Shown here one piece after another: positions 21,900 through 28,987 of a stretch of 46,520 nt of DNA. The translations under genes were made by a program, and so were the position numbers. The first letter of the stretch is position 1; the number at the start of each line of letters is the position of its first letter. The notes beneath the pieces were generated by a model that worked only from the letters and a program-made list of their open reading frames with translations, searched no databases and was not told where the DNA came from. The stretch covers positions 1 to 46,520 of the forward strand of contig NZ_FNJA01000014.1 in NCBI RefSeq assembly GCF_900104385.1, written 5' to 3'. Source of the DNA: Rhodoferax sp. OV413 (lineage in GTDB: Bacteria > Pseudomonadota > Gammaproteobacteria > Burkholderiales > Burkholderiaceae_C).

Positions 21900-22229
21900 A
21901 TGCTTAAGTCTCTACACAGTCGACACAACGACGTTTTCCTGGGCCTGCTGCGAAGCAGACGTGAATTGCTACGTCTGCGCCAGTTGGATCTGGCGACCCG
22001 CCTTGGTCGAGGCCAGGCGACCGTCAGCAAGGTGGAGCGTGGCGCACGTCGGCTGGACGTGGTGGAGCTGTGGGCATGGCTGAACGCCATGGACATAGAC
22101 TTCGTCGAGTTTGTCCGGGAGCTAGACCAACGACTGAAACTGCACGCCGTGCCGGAGGCGAGGTTCAGAGCGGGCAGCCATCGGATTGCACCCGTAACGC
22201 ACAGGAAAAGGCGGAACACGGACCGCTAG
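21900..22229 (+). CDS. XRE-family transcriptional regulator, 109 aa
   Basis: The ATG at 21900 (MLKSLHSRHNDVFLGLLRSR) is preferred to the upstream 21801 start, which gives an unrelated N-terminus. A helix-turn-helix spans about residues 20-75: RELLRLRQLDLATRLGRGQA (helices 1-2), TVSKVERGARRLDVVELWAW (recognition helix and helix 4), then LNAMDIDFVEFVRELDQR, the usual ending. A basic tail follows. This is a cro/C1-type DNA-binding domain without a sensing domain. It is divergent from the operon starting at 21712 and may control it. A second XRE gene follows at 22328. Confidence 0.8.
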   Translation: MLKSLHSRHNDVFLGLLRSRRELLRLRQLDLATRLGRGQATVSKVERGARRLDVVELWAWLNAMDIDFVEFVRELDQRLKLHAVPEARFRAGSHRIAPVTHRKRRNTDR

Positions 22230-22327
22230 AAAATGTTCCGATTTCCGCCTTTTGGCACTCGGCGAAAGGCAATTCTGCGTTTTAAATAACGTGGCCTTAA
22301 AGGGACAGAAACGAGACCCTTGGGCGG

Positions 22328-22648
22328 ATGCCTTCCCGTCCTAATTCTCCTCCTGCCCGCGGGCGGCCGCCCGGAGCTAAGAGTTTCGATGCCGATGTAG
22401 CTCTTGCTTTCGGCGCAATTGTGCGAGAAGGTCGTGTCGCTGCAGGCCTATCGCAGGAGACGTTGGCGCACATGGCGAACGTCGAGCGCTCGTATTTCGG
22501 TCGCATCGAACGTGGGGAAAGTCAGCCGACTCTGTTTGTCGTGCTGAAAATTTCTTCGGCACTCGGTAGCGACAGTGGGGCCATAGTAAGCCGAGTCGAA
22601 GATTCCATTCGGAGGAAAAGTCGCCGAACTTCGGCTAAACCAAAGTAG
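22328..22648 (+). CDS. XRE-family transcriptional regulator, 106 aa
   Basis: Starts MPSRPNSPPARGRPPGAKSF, a basic proline-rich N-terminus. The helix-turn-helix is at about residues 25-82: AFGAIVREGRVAAGLSQETL, then AHMANVERSYFGRIERGESQ with the recognition helix, and PTLFVVLKISSALGSDSGAIV. The YFGRIERGExxPTL sequence is diagnostic of the cro/C1 HTH. A highly basic C-terminus follows. Regulators of this type are common in mobile islands. The target is not evident: the next genes (recombinase operon) are more than 900 bases away and run in the other direction. Confidence 0.8.
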   Translation: MPSRPNSPPARGRPPGAKSFDADVALAFGAIVREGRVAAGLSQETLAHMANVERSYFGRIERGESQPTLFVVLKISSALGSDSGAIVSRVEDSIRRKSRRTSAKPK

Positions 22649-22837
22649 GTAGCCGCCAGCCTTGCGCCGCCGCCTCTTGCCGTCTTTGACAAAGGTCTGC
22701 TTCGGCGCAATGCCCGCATGCGTGACGGTTGCCACCAGATGACCAATGGAATCTTGCACCGTGGTGCCCGCGATCAAGTGCTCAAATTGGGCCGACTTGA
22801 TCGCATAAGAGACCACCGCGCTGTTAATGGTGCTCAT
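22448..22837 (-). pseudogene. Possible CDS or fragment antisense to the XRE gene, 129 codons
   Basis: From an ATG at 22837 with AGAGGA upstream, the first 65 codons (MSTINSAVVSYAIKSAQFEH, then LIAGTTVQDSIGHLVATVTH and KRRRRKAGGYLLW) look protein-like, and the same frame stays open upstream (DEAGVEDLLMS). After about 22640 it runs antisense through the XRE gene. I read it as the truncated end of a lost gene interrupted by the XRE segment, not an intact gene. No family recognised. Confidence 0.3.
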
Positions 22838-23212
22838 GAGCAGGTCCTCTACTCCGGCCTCGTCGATAGCCGCTCGAAAGCGGCCATCTGTACGGACGGG
22901 CCGAACAGGTCACCTTGCGCAACCGTACACCCCTCCCGCACCTAGTCGGCTCGGTGCCGGCGCCGCCTCAATCTGCGCCCAAGGCAACCATGAGTGGCAA
23001 AAAATCTATCGTCTCGGCCAGACGTGGGCGATAGAAATTGACCCTCTTGCGGCACTCGGATGCGATTCTCGGAAGGTCTGACACCACGCAAAGATGGGTA
23101 GAACCCCGTGCTCATGCCGGATGAGGCATTTGCGCAGCCGACTAATCCCTCCCTAGAGGATCCGGGACTTTAGTAGACGAAGTTTTCAACGTACCCGACT
23201 GCATAATGCTTC
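22838..23212. other. Spacer before the recombinase operon
   Basis: 375 bases with no convincing gene. On the minus strand a frame reading VREGCTVAQGDLFGPSVQMA (about 22875-22940) shifts into the frame of the 22448-22837 fragment, consistent with decayed coding DNA. The recombinase operon ends at 23213. Confidence 0.4.
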
Positions 23213-23578
23213 TCACCTTCTCCGATTTTCTGCGTGTCTCTTCGCCTCAATGAGCCGCTGTTCTAACCGCAAGACTTCCTCCTGCAACTCTATAACCAAA
23301 AGCAATAGCGCTTTGTTACGTCGTTCGTACGACGCCAATAACTCAATATTGTTATTTTTTAATACTTTTTCAACGAGGGTAGCTTTTTTATCCGGCAATA
23401 TTTTTCTATTACGCAACCGAGATAAAAACTCGGGATGCGAGGTATAAATATTCGACCTATTCACGCCTGCCAGCTTACATATTTTGCTTAGAGAAGGGCA
23501 TCCACCAGGATTTTCCTGGTCGTAAAATTTCAATGCGGCATCGAGTCGTTCAGCAATGCTTAAGCTCACAAGCGACAT
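23213..23578 (-). CDS. Small HTH protein of a recombinase-trio element (TnpC/GinD-like), 121 aa
   Basis: Starts MSLVSLSIAERLDAALKFYD at an ATG at 23578, 13 bases after the third recombinase gene. Residues about 28-60 (CPSLSKICKLAGVNRSNIYT) form a helix-turn-helix. The C-terminus (about 70-121: KNNNIELLASYERRNKALLL, then VIELQEEVLRLEQRLIEAKR) is a long coiled coil. Size (TnpC of Tn554 is about 125 aa), position as last gene of the recombinase operon and domain order match TnpC of Tn554-like elements and GinD of GInt islands, which aid orientation or frequency of integration. An AT-rich bias matches its neighbours. Confidence 0.75.
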   Translation of the reverse strand: MSLVSLSIAERLDAALKFYDQENPGGCPSLSKICKLAGVNRSNIYTSHPEFLSRLRNRKILPDKKATLVEKVLKNNNIELLASYERRNKALLLLVIELQEEVLRLEQRLIEAKRHAENRRR

Positions 23579-23591
23579 CGGAAAATCCCGT

Positions 23592-25385
23592 CTAAATTTG
23601 TGCTGAAGTTGAAATTGCGGTAGCCAGTAGTTTACGTGTTATCGAAATGCGCTTCTCAACCACAAGACGCGTCTGAAATGGTAAGTCTTCGCGCTTCAAA
23701 AATTTCTCCTCCCGGGCCAACCTTTGATTCCACCAAAATGCATGTTTCTCAGTAATAAGCAAGTTAGCACAATTAGCACAAACATCGGGCGCACGTTCGA
23801 TAGGATTTGGACCAGAAGCATCACCGTGACAGGCAGATAGTGACTCACTATAAATACAGTACCCCCAATCGCATGGCCCCAACTGCACACCACGAGCGAT
23901 TAGTGCGTCAATTTTCGTTTTCAACGTTAACCGGCCCTTGAACTTTTCATCATTTGCGATTGCGATGGCATCCGCAATCTTGTTTCGAGCTTTACCAGCG
24001 CTCCACTTACTAGTCAGCATATCCTCTAGCCCGCGCGCAAGCTCCTTTCGATCTTCCTCGTCGATAAGCTGCGCCAATTGAAAATCGGCACCTATGTATG
24101 CTCCGTCAGTGAAGTATTTATATGCATGACCGAAGTGGAGTGATAATGCTTCCAATGCAGTTTTGTCGCGCAAAACAACAAATTTAGCAAAGGTCTTCCG
24201 CGCCATGTGCGGATGTATCGACCCTATCTCCGGTCGGTCTTTGCGGAAATGAGCATGTGCAAACGCCACCATTTTTGAAGTCAAGCACGCAGCAGTCATA
24301 CGCGCCACCTTCCGTCCAGGAATAGGCATGCCCGATCCGGAAGGTCGTCCAATAAACAATGCCATACATCCGGATGCACGTCGCGGTAATGCGAATAGGC
24401 GGACCAAAAAAGCAACCACCTCTGGTAGCGGTTTGCCCGCAATCCAGCTTCGAGCGAGGCCACCTGCCTTTGCTGCAATTCCATCTAAATATGGCAGCTC
24501 TTCGTCATTTTCTCGATCAACCCGTACACACCCTACATCAAGCCTAATCAGTTCCTGAGCGCGCATTCCCACAAGGAAAAGTATCGCAATAATGACAGCT
24601 CCTTCAGTTACGGTCATGGCTCTGGCAAATATATTTGCCTCGTTCGCATCCTTCATGTCAAGCTTAGCGGTAATTGAGAGAAATACCTCATCGCGCCCGA
24701 GATCCTGAAACAGCTTACGAACAATCTTTATCTTTTCGAGTTTCGTATAACCAACTAGCTTTGACCGATTCAGCCAAAGTTTCTCGACTGTTTTCTCCAG
24801 GTACTCACCGTATGTCGACACCCAATCCAAAGCATCGGCGATCAATGGTATTACAGCCTCCTCAGGGATAGATTTGAATGGAACCAATTTATTGAAACTA
24901 TTATCAAAAATCGAGTTGTTTACTGCATCCGGATTAAACGCCAGTGGGGATACATACTTTGAGCGAAGCTCCCACATACGGCGAAAATGCAATGCATATT
25001 GCGTCACCGTATTAATGGTAACTACATCCGATGTTCTCTTTTTTGGACGACGGCATTTAATAAATGTTCTACAGTCCTCTAACGTCAATTCAGCATACGT
25101 CCAAATATCGTTATGAACCATCCAACGCGTAAGGGCTCCCAGCTGCCTCCACCAGTTTTGTACAGTACCCGACGATAAATTAAATCTAGCCCTACCTACG
25201 GAATGGTCAACCATTGCCGAAAGTAAACCTTTTGCACTTTTGAGCAGGTACTCACGCTGATGCTTGGTACCCATTTTCTCAGGCAAAAATACAAGCCAAT
25301 TAATAACCAACAGCTGGCCTTCATAAAGCTGACCAGTTTCCAAATGCCATTGATAGGCACTACTCTTTATTAATTGAACTTGCAT
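23592..25385 (-). CDS. Tyrosine recombinase 3 of the island, 597 aa
   Basis: Starts MQVQLIKSSAYQWHLETGQL at an ATG at 25385. The catalytic half (about residues 260-420) shows LFLVGMRAQELIRL with catalytic Arg, HMARKTF (H-x-x-R) and HFGHAYKYFTDGAY with a Gly-His pair and candidate nucleophile Tyr. The C-terminal 150 residues contain clustered cysteines (CDWGYCIYSESLSACHG and CANCANLLITEKHAFWW), a likely zinc-binding extension. Long recombinases with such a tail are the third member of recombinase trios. Starts 2 bases after the previous gene, in the same operon. All catalytic residues appear present. Confidence 0.8.
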   Translation of the reverse strand: MQVQLIKSSAYQWHLETGQLYEGQLLVINWLVFLPEKMGTKHQREYLLKSAKGLLSAMVDHSVGRARFNLSSGTVQNWWRQLGALTRWMVHNDIWTYAELTLEDCRTFIKCRRPKKRTSDVVTINTVTQYALHFRRMWELRSKYVSPLAFNPDAVNNSIFDNSFNKLVPFKSIPEEAVIPLIADALDWVSTYGEYLEKTVEKLWLNRSKLVGYTKLEKIKIVRKLFQDLGRDEVFLSITAKLDMKDANEANIFARAMTVTEGAVIIAILFLVGMRAQELIRLDVGCVRVDRENDEELPYLDGIAAKAGGLARSWIAGKPLPEVVAFLVRLFALPRRASGCMALFIGRPSGSGMPIPGRKVARMTAACLTSKMVAFAHAHFRKDRPEIGSIHPHMARKTFAKFVVLRDKTALEALSLHFGHAYKYFTDGAYIGADFQLAQLIDEEDRKELARGLEDMLTSKWSAGKARNKIADAIAIANDEKFKGRLTLKTKIDALIARGVQLGPCDWGYCIYSESLSACHGDASGPNPIERAPDVCANCANLLITEKHAFWWNQRLAREEKFLKREDLPFQTRLVVEKRISITRKLLATAISTSAQI

Positions 25386-25387
25386 TA

Positions 25388-27049
25388 TCAGTCCAAGAAT
25401 GGAATAACTTCATGCTTTGCATACGCTAATGCCTTCAGTCTGACACCATCAGTAACTCGAGGAATTATGTCATTCATGATAATGGCCCGCACCGGTCCAT
25501 AGAGGCTGTCGTACCTCTTACTCCAACCACCACTGATTGCCCTTGTTCTAGCCTCATTTAGAGCATCGAGCGTAGCTAGCAAACGGCCTATAACAGAAAC
25601 GTCATCAATAGGTATAAGCGCGTTGCGACAACCCGCACACTTAAGGAACTCCAAACACTGGCTCCCGACAGTTGAATTGGCAGCAACGCCGCTTAATGGG
25701 TCGCGACACGAAAATCCAAAAACCGTATTCTTCTGATCAGACTGCTGCTTTGCCAGCTTTGATGCGGAAAATTCCTCGCCCATTCTGACCAGCTCACCCT
25801 GAAATCTCATTACAGTTGCATCGTGGTGACGTTTCTGTCCTTCTCTGGGTGAGTAAGTGTCAGTTATGCCAATTTCCACGTGATTTAGTCGGCGTTGTGC
25901 GGCAATTTGATTTTTCGCAGCATGGTGGTGAAGAACAGCTCCTGCTGCTCTCAAGTCTTTCAAATTGAATTCTGGTAGTCCATGCTCTTTCAAAAATGCA
26001 TCGAATAGGTCATGAAGACCCTGCCAAGAGACAACGGAAACAGTCGGACTTTGATTGGCGCTCAAAAACAAGTGATTTCGTAAATGCTCCGAAGCACAAG
26101 ATCGGCAGTTTAAATTCAAGCGCAATAAACGTCGAACTAAATTCGGAGCACTCCACTCTTTAGATGCTGGAAAATCGGCGTACTGGTCACGTCCAGAACG
26201 CGGTTTGAACCACACAATGCGCTCAATATCCGATCTAACCGGATGTTGAGTAACTGCATCAATCTTCATTTCCAAGATGCTTTGAGGATTTCCGCTGGTT
26301 TGAACAAGTATAGCCAAATAGAAATAAAATACGTCTTCTTGCATCGGATCCAGCATCGCCCGAAGCTTTCTAATTCCTGGAACATTTTCTTTCGAAAGAA
26401 TGGCCGGCACTCCGGGCATCTTCTGAGTTGGCACCCTCCCGTCACCGATAGTGAGAAGTCTCCGCAAGATGCTGCTTAATGGAGGTGCATCTGCAGAGGT
26501 ATCGTTTAGTATTTGAATACCATCCGCTATACGTTTTTCTGCTTCCTCTATTTTTTTGTAGCAAATCGAGAGAATATTTTTAATAACTTCTTCATTAGGC
26601 GGCGCGCCTGTAAGCGCCTCTTTTATGACTCTAAAGTCGCTTAGTTGAAATTCAATATTCTGAAATGTGTTGCCAGTTATGTTACGTTGGCACCATTTAA
26701 GTATGGAAGCAACGAGATTTACATAAGCTTGACACGTACGGTGACCAATGCCATATTTTTCAAGGTAATCTTTCAAAAGGAGTAATGCTTTTGCGTTGAT
26801 ACAGGCGCTGGGTACTGGCTCTTGAATCTGTAGGGCTACAGCTAGAAATTTCAAACTACGCCATAAAATCCTGACGCTAGCAATACTGTTTCCCATCTGT
26901 TGAGCCACCACGCCTCGAATCAAGCCGTATGAAACCTGCGGATGAAATCCAGCTGCCATAAAGTCGCAAGTGATCTTCGATGCACGAAATCCAACACTCC
27001 AAATAATGAGCGTCTTGCCCTTTATCTCATGCTGCAAAGCAGTTTTCAT
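25388..27049 (-). CDS. Tyrosine recombinase 2 of the island (divergent), 553 aa
   Basis: Starts MKTALQHEIKGKTLIIWSVG; the ATG overlaps the stop of recombinase 1 by 4 bases. The catalytic region (about residues 245-425) is degenerate: the first Arg box is replaced by LVQTSGNPQSILEMK (no R), the H-x-x-R box reads KDLRAAG with Lys in place of His, and RLNHVEIGITDTYSP carries the likely Tyr. Cys pairs follow (FSCRDPL and FLKCAGCRNALIP), a possible zinc knuckle. The second recombinase of such trios is usually this divergent (TnpB-like). Loss of the first Arg suggests a structural or partner role. Confidence 0.8.
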   Translation of the reverse strand: MKTALQHEIKGKTLIIWSVGFRASKITCDFMAAGFHPQVSYGLIRGVVAQQMGNSIASVRILWRSLKFLAVALQIQEPVPSACINAKALLLLKDYLEKYGIGHRTCQAYVNLVASILKWCQRNITGNTFQNIEFQLSDFRVIKEALTGAPPNEEVIKNILSICYKKIEEAEKRIADGIQILNDTSADAPPLSSILRRLLTIGDGRVPTQKMPGVPAILSKENVPGIRKLRAMLDPMQEDVFYFYLAILVQTSGNPQSILEMKIDAVTQHPVRSDIERIVWFKPRSGRDQYADFPASKEWSAPNLVRRLLRLNLNCRSCASEHLRNHLFLSANQSPTVSVVSWQGLHDLFDAFLKEHGLPEFNLKDLRAAGAVLHHHAAKNQIAAQRRLNHVEIGITDTYSPREGQKRHHDATVMRFQGELVRMGEEFSASKLAKQQSDQKNTVFGFSCRDPLSGVAANSTVGSQCLEFLKCAGCRNALIPIDDVSVIGRLLATLDALNEARTRAISGGWSKRYDSLYGPVRAIIMNDIIPRVTDGVRLKALAYAKHEVIPFLD

Positions 27050-28233
27050 AGTGTTGCTCCGTACAAAAAGTCTAAGGCTTTTATAACCGCGTCACTTGTT
27101 ACTTCCATGGCCTGCAAGTAAATTTCTGTGGACTGGACATTTGCATGACCTAACAGCACTTGCAACACCTTCAGCGAATTAATTGGCCGATCACTTTCCA
27201 AGGAATCCAGCAGCGATAAAACATGTACTGAAAAAGTGTGGCGAAGATGATGGAGCGTGGCGTCGCTGTTAATCCTGTTCGCGCATTTCCGAAAGACCTT
27301 TGATACTGAAGCTCTATTGACTGGGCGACCGCGACTGTTTAAGAAAATAAAATCTGCATATAAATCATTACTCGGCAACTCACGTTCAGTCCGTACATAC
27401 CACGCCGTTTCATGGAGAAGCGCTGCCGGTACCTGTACTGTTTGCTCACGTGATCCTTTACGCAGGACGTTAATGCTCAACAATCCTCCCTGTACCCGAT
27501 CGATTGCATCTGGAGAAGGTAGATCACTAACCTTTAAGCTGCACACTTCGAAGCGACGCATACCAGTCGCGATACACCATCGGAAAATCAGTGCGTAAAG
27601 TGGGGGTGATAACATGAACAGGTGGGCTATTTCTTCTTGATTAAGAACACGTGGTAACCGCCCTTCCTTGCGCGGAGCAATTGACATGCCCCCTTTGCGC
27701 AGATCACCTCGGCCCCTCCAGTTTCCGTGGCCCGAACCATCCCTAGCAATCAGAAGGAGATACTGGCCCAAGGGCGACTCAAAGCGGCCACGCAGCTGAG
27801 CCCACTTACAAAATCCACACGCTACGGCAAGTCGGTGACGAGTAGTGTTATTGGACTTAGCTAGCTGTCCTGCCGTGTCTGTTTGCAGGTAATTTCTAAA
27901 GTGCGCTAGCTGCTCCTCAGTCACTTCGTTGAGAGCCAGTCTTTGCCGCGCCAGAAAGTCCAACCAGGTTACCAATGCTTCGGCATAGCTACGAACGGTG
28001 TCACCGGTAGCACTACGGCTGCGTGTTGCAATTTCTGTCAGGTAACCGTTTGCCGACTCATGCGGCGTTCCGTCCGGAGAAATAACGACTGCAACCAAAT
28101 GGGTATCGAACAGATGTAGCTTTTGCTTCGCAGTGTTGCTCACCCCTGCGCATTCCCACACTTCACCTTCAGAGAGAAAGCTCTGGCGAGGTGCAACTAA
28201 TACGTATCTATGCTTTAGGTCACACATAAGCAC
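27046..28233 (-). CDS. Tyrosine recombinase 1 of the island, 395 aa
   Basis: The frame starts at a GTG at 28233, with an in-frame ATG at 28227. Residues about 75-150 are a core-binding (SAM-like) domain (DTVRSYAEALVTWLDFLARQ). The catalytic domain at about 195-390 has TGMRRFEV (Arg225 or Arg226), HHLRHTF (H-x-x-R at about 328-332), LGHANVQSTEIY with Gly-His at 362-363 and nucleophile Tyr372. The full R-H-R-H-Y set is present. It is the first gene of the leftward recombinase operon, with its 5' end only about 80 bases from the comM breakpoint. This places the operon exactly at the island edge. Confidence 0.9.
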   Translation of the reverse strand: MLMCDLKHRYVLVAPRQSFLSEGEVWECAGVSNTAKQKLHLFDTHLVAVVISPDGTPHESANGYLTEIATRSRSATGDTVRSYAEALVTWLDFLARQRLALNEVTEEQLAHFRNYLQTDTAGQLAKSNNTTRHRLAVACGFCKWAQLRGRFESPLGQYLLLIARDGSGHGNWRGRGDLRKGGMSIAPRKEGRLPRVLNQEEIAHLFMLSPPLYALIFRWCIATGMRRFEVCSLKVSDLPSPDAIDRVQGGLLSINVLRKGSREQTVQVPAALLHETAWYVRTERELPSNDLYADFIFLNSRGRPVNRASVSKVFRKCANRINSDATLHHLRHTFSVHVLSLLDSLESDRPINSLKVLQVLLGHANVQSTEIYLQAMEVTSDAVIKALDFLYGATL

Positions 28234-28314
28234 TATGAAGATTGAAGTGGACTTAGTGAATGTATTTTTAAGCTACCTAACAGTAAACATACATACAAAA
28301 TATGCCACCTAATA

Positions 28315-28908
28315 CCCGAATTTCCCAGGGCCGCCCTGGAAGCCCTGCGCGAACCGCTGGAAACCGGCCACATCACCATCTCCCGGGCCGCCCGCCGGGC
28401 CCAGTTTCCGGCGCGCTTCCAGATGATTGCCGCCATGAACCCCTGCCCTTGCGGCTACCTGGGCTCGCGCCAGCAGGCCTGCCGCTGCAGCCCCGACCAG
28501 GTGCTGCGCTACCAGAGCAAGCTCAGCGGCCCGCTGATCGACCGGATCGACCTGCACATCGAGGTGCCGGCCCTGCCCGCCGCCGACTTGCTGCACGCCC
28601 CGGCCGGTGAATCCACCCAGGCCATTCGCAGCCGCAGCAGTGCGGCCCGCCAGCGCGCCATGGATCGCCAGGGCATGACCAACCAGGCGCTGCAAGGGCA
28701 GGACATCGACCAGCATGTGGCGCTGGACGCCGCTGCCGCCAAGTTCCTGAACCTGACGGCCGCCCGGCTCGGCTGGTCGGCGCGCGGCATCCACCGTGCC
28801 CTGAAGGTGGCGCGCACGATTGCCGACCTGGACGGCGCGGCCAGCACCCAGGTCGCGCATGTGGCCGAGGCCATGCAGTACCGGCGCGCGCTGCGGGCCA
28901 CGGCCTAG
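28315..28908 (+). pseudogene. comM: ComM/YifB-type Mg-chelatase-like ATPase, C-terminal part only
   Basis: Reading begins in mid-gene at PEFPRAALEALREPLETGHI (28315 onward), continues through MNPCPCGYLGSRQQACRC and LSGPLIDRIDLHIEVPAL (arginine-finger region), and ends with the Mg_chelatase_C domain (AAKFLNLTAARLGWSARGIH) and a TAG at 28906-28908. ComM is an MCM-like hexameric AAA+ helicase that extends branch migration during natural transformation. Full-length ComM is about 500 residues; here 197 remain. The break falls at the Walker B motif (DELPEF), with the preceding codon ATA instead of Leu. No start codon or Walker A is present, so the product is lost unless the other half is joined elsewhere. 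comM is a known insertion hotspot for islands. Confidence 0.9.
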
Positions 28909-28915
28909 GCCATGC

Positions 28916-28976
28916 TACATATTTAGTAGCTGGTAGCGCAGATACAAGCTGCGCCAGGGCCACATTTCTTCTAAAT
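28916..28976 (-). repeat. Backbone interspersed repeat, copy 1
   Basis: On the minus strand: AAATGTGGCCCTGGCGCAGC, 11 bases, then GCGCTACCAGCTACTAAATA. Related copies are at 37674-37738, 39214-39270 and 44048-44100. The shared pattern is AAAT..GGCCTCTAGCGCA, a spacer, then CTGCGCAAGCAGCTA. All four lie between genes in the backbone. Confidence 0.6.
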
Positions 28977-28987
28977 CTGGCGCGGGA

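Larger units (their letters stand above)
1..28314. mobile_element. Accessory genomic island (right-hand part) interrupting comM
   Basis: Everything left of 28314 differs from the backbone. It has patchy base composition (an AT-rich gene at 18486-19469, moderately AT-rich recombinases, a very GC-rich operon at 8498-14336), mostly orphan genes, several decayed fragments, IS21 ends, attC-like sites and a recombinase operon at its right border. The border is set by comM: homology to the ComM C-terminal half starts abruptly at about 28314 in mid-gene. The left border is outside the window, so the full length, the attachment sites and the other half of comM cannot be seen. None of the backbone interspersed repeats seen at 28.9-44.1 kb was noticed here. 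The island may be a composite of several insertions. Confidence 0.75.

Noticed and set aside
28234-28314. A tRNA gene or tRNA-end duplication as island attachment site
   Set aside because: The junction lies inside comM coding sequence; no cloverleaf-like sequence is present.
23213-28314. AbaR/Tn6022-type island at comM
   Set aside because: Those islands use a Tn7-like set (tniA/tniB-type genes). Here only tyrosine recombinases and a small HTH protein are present.
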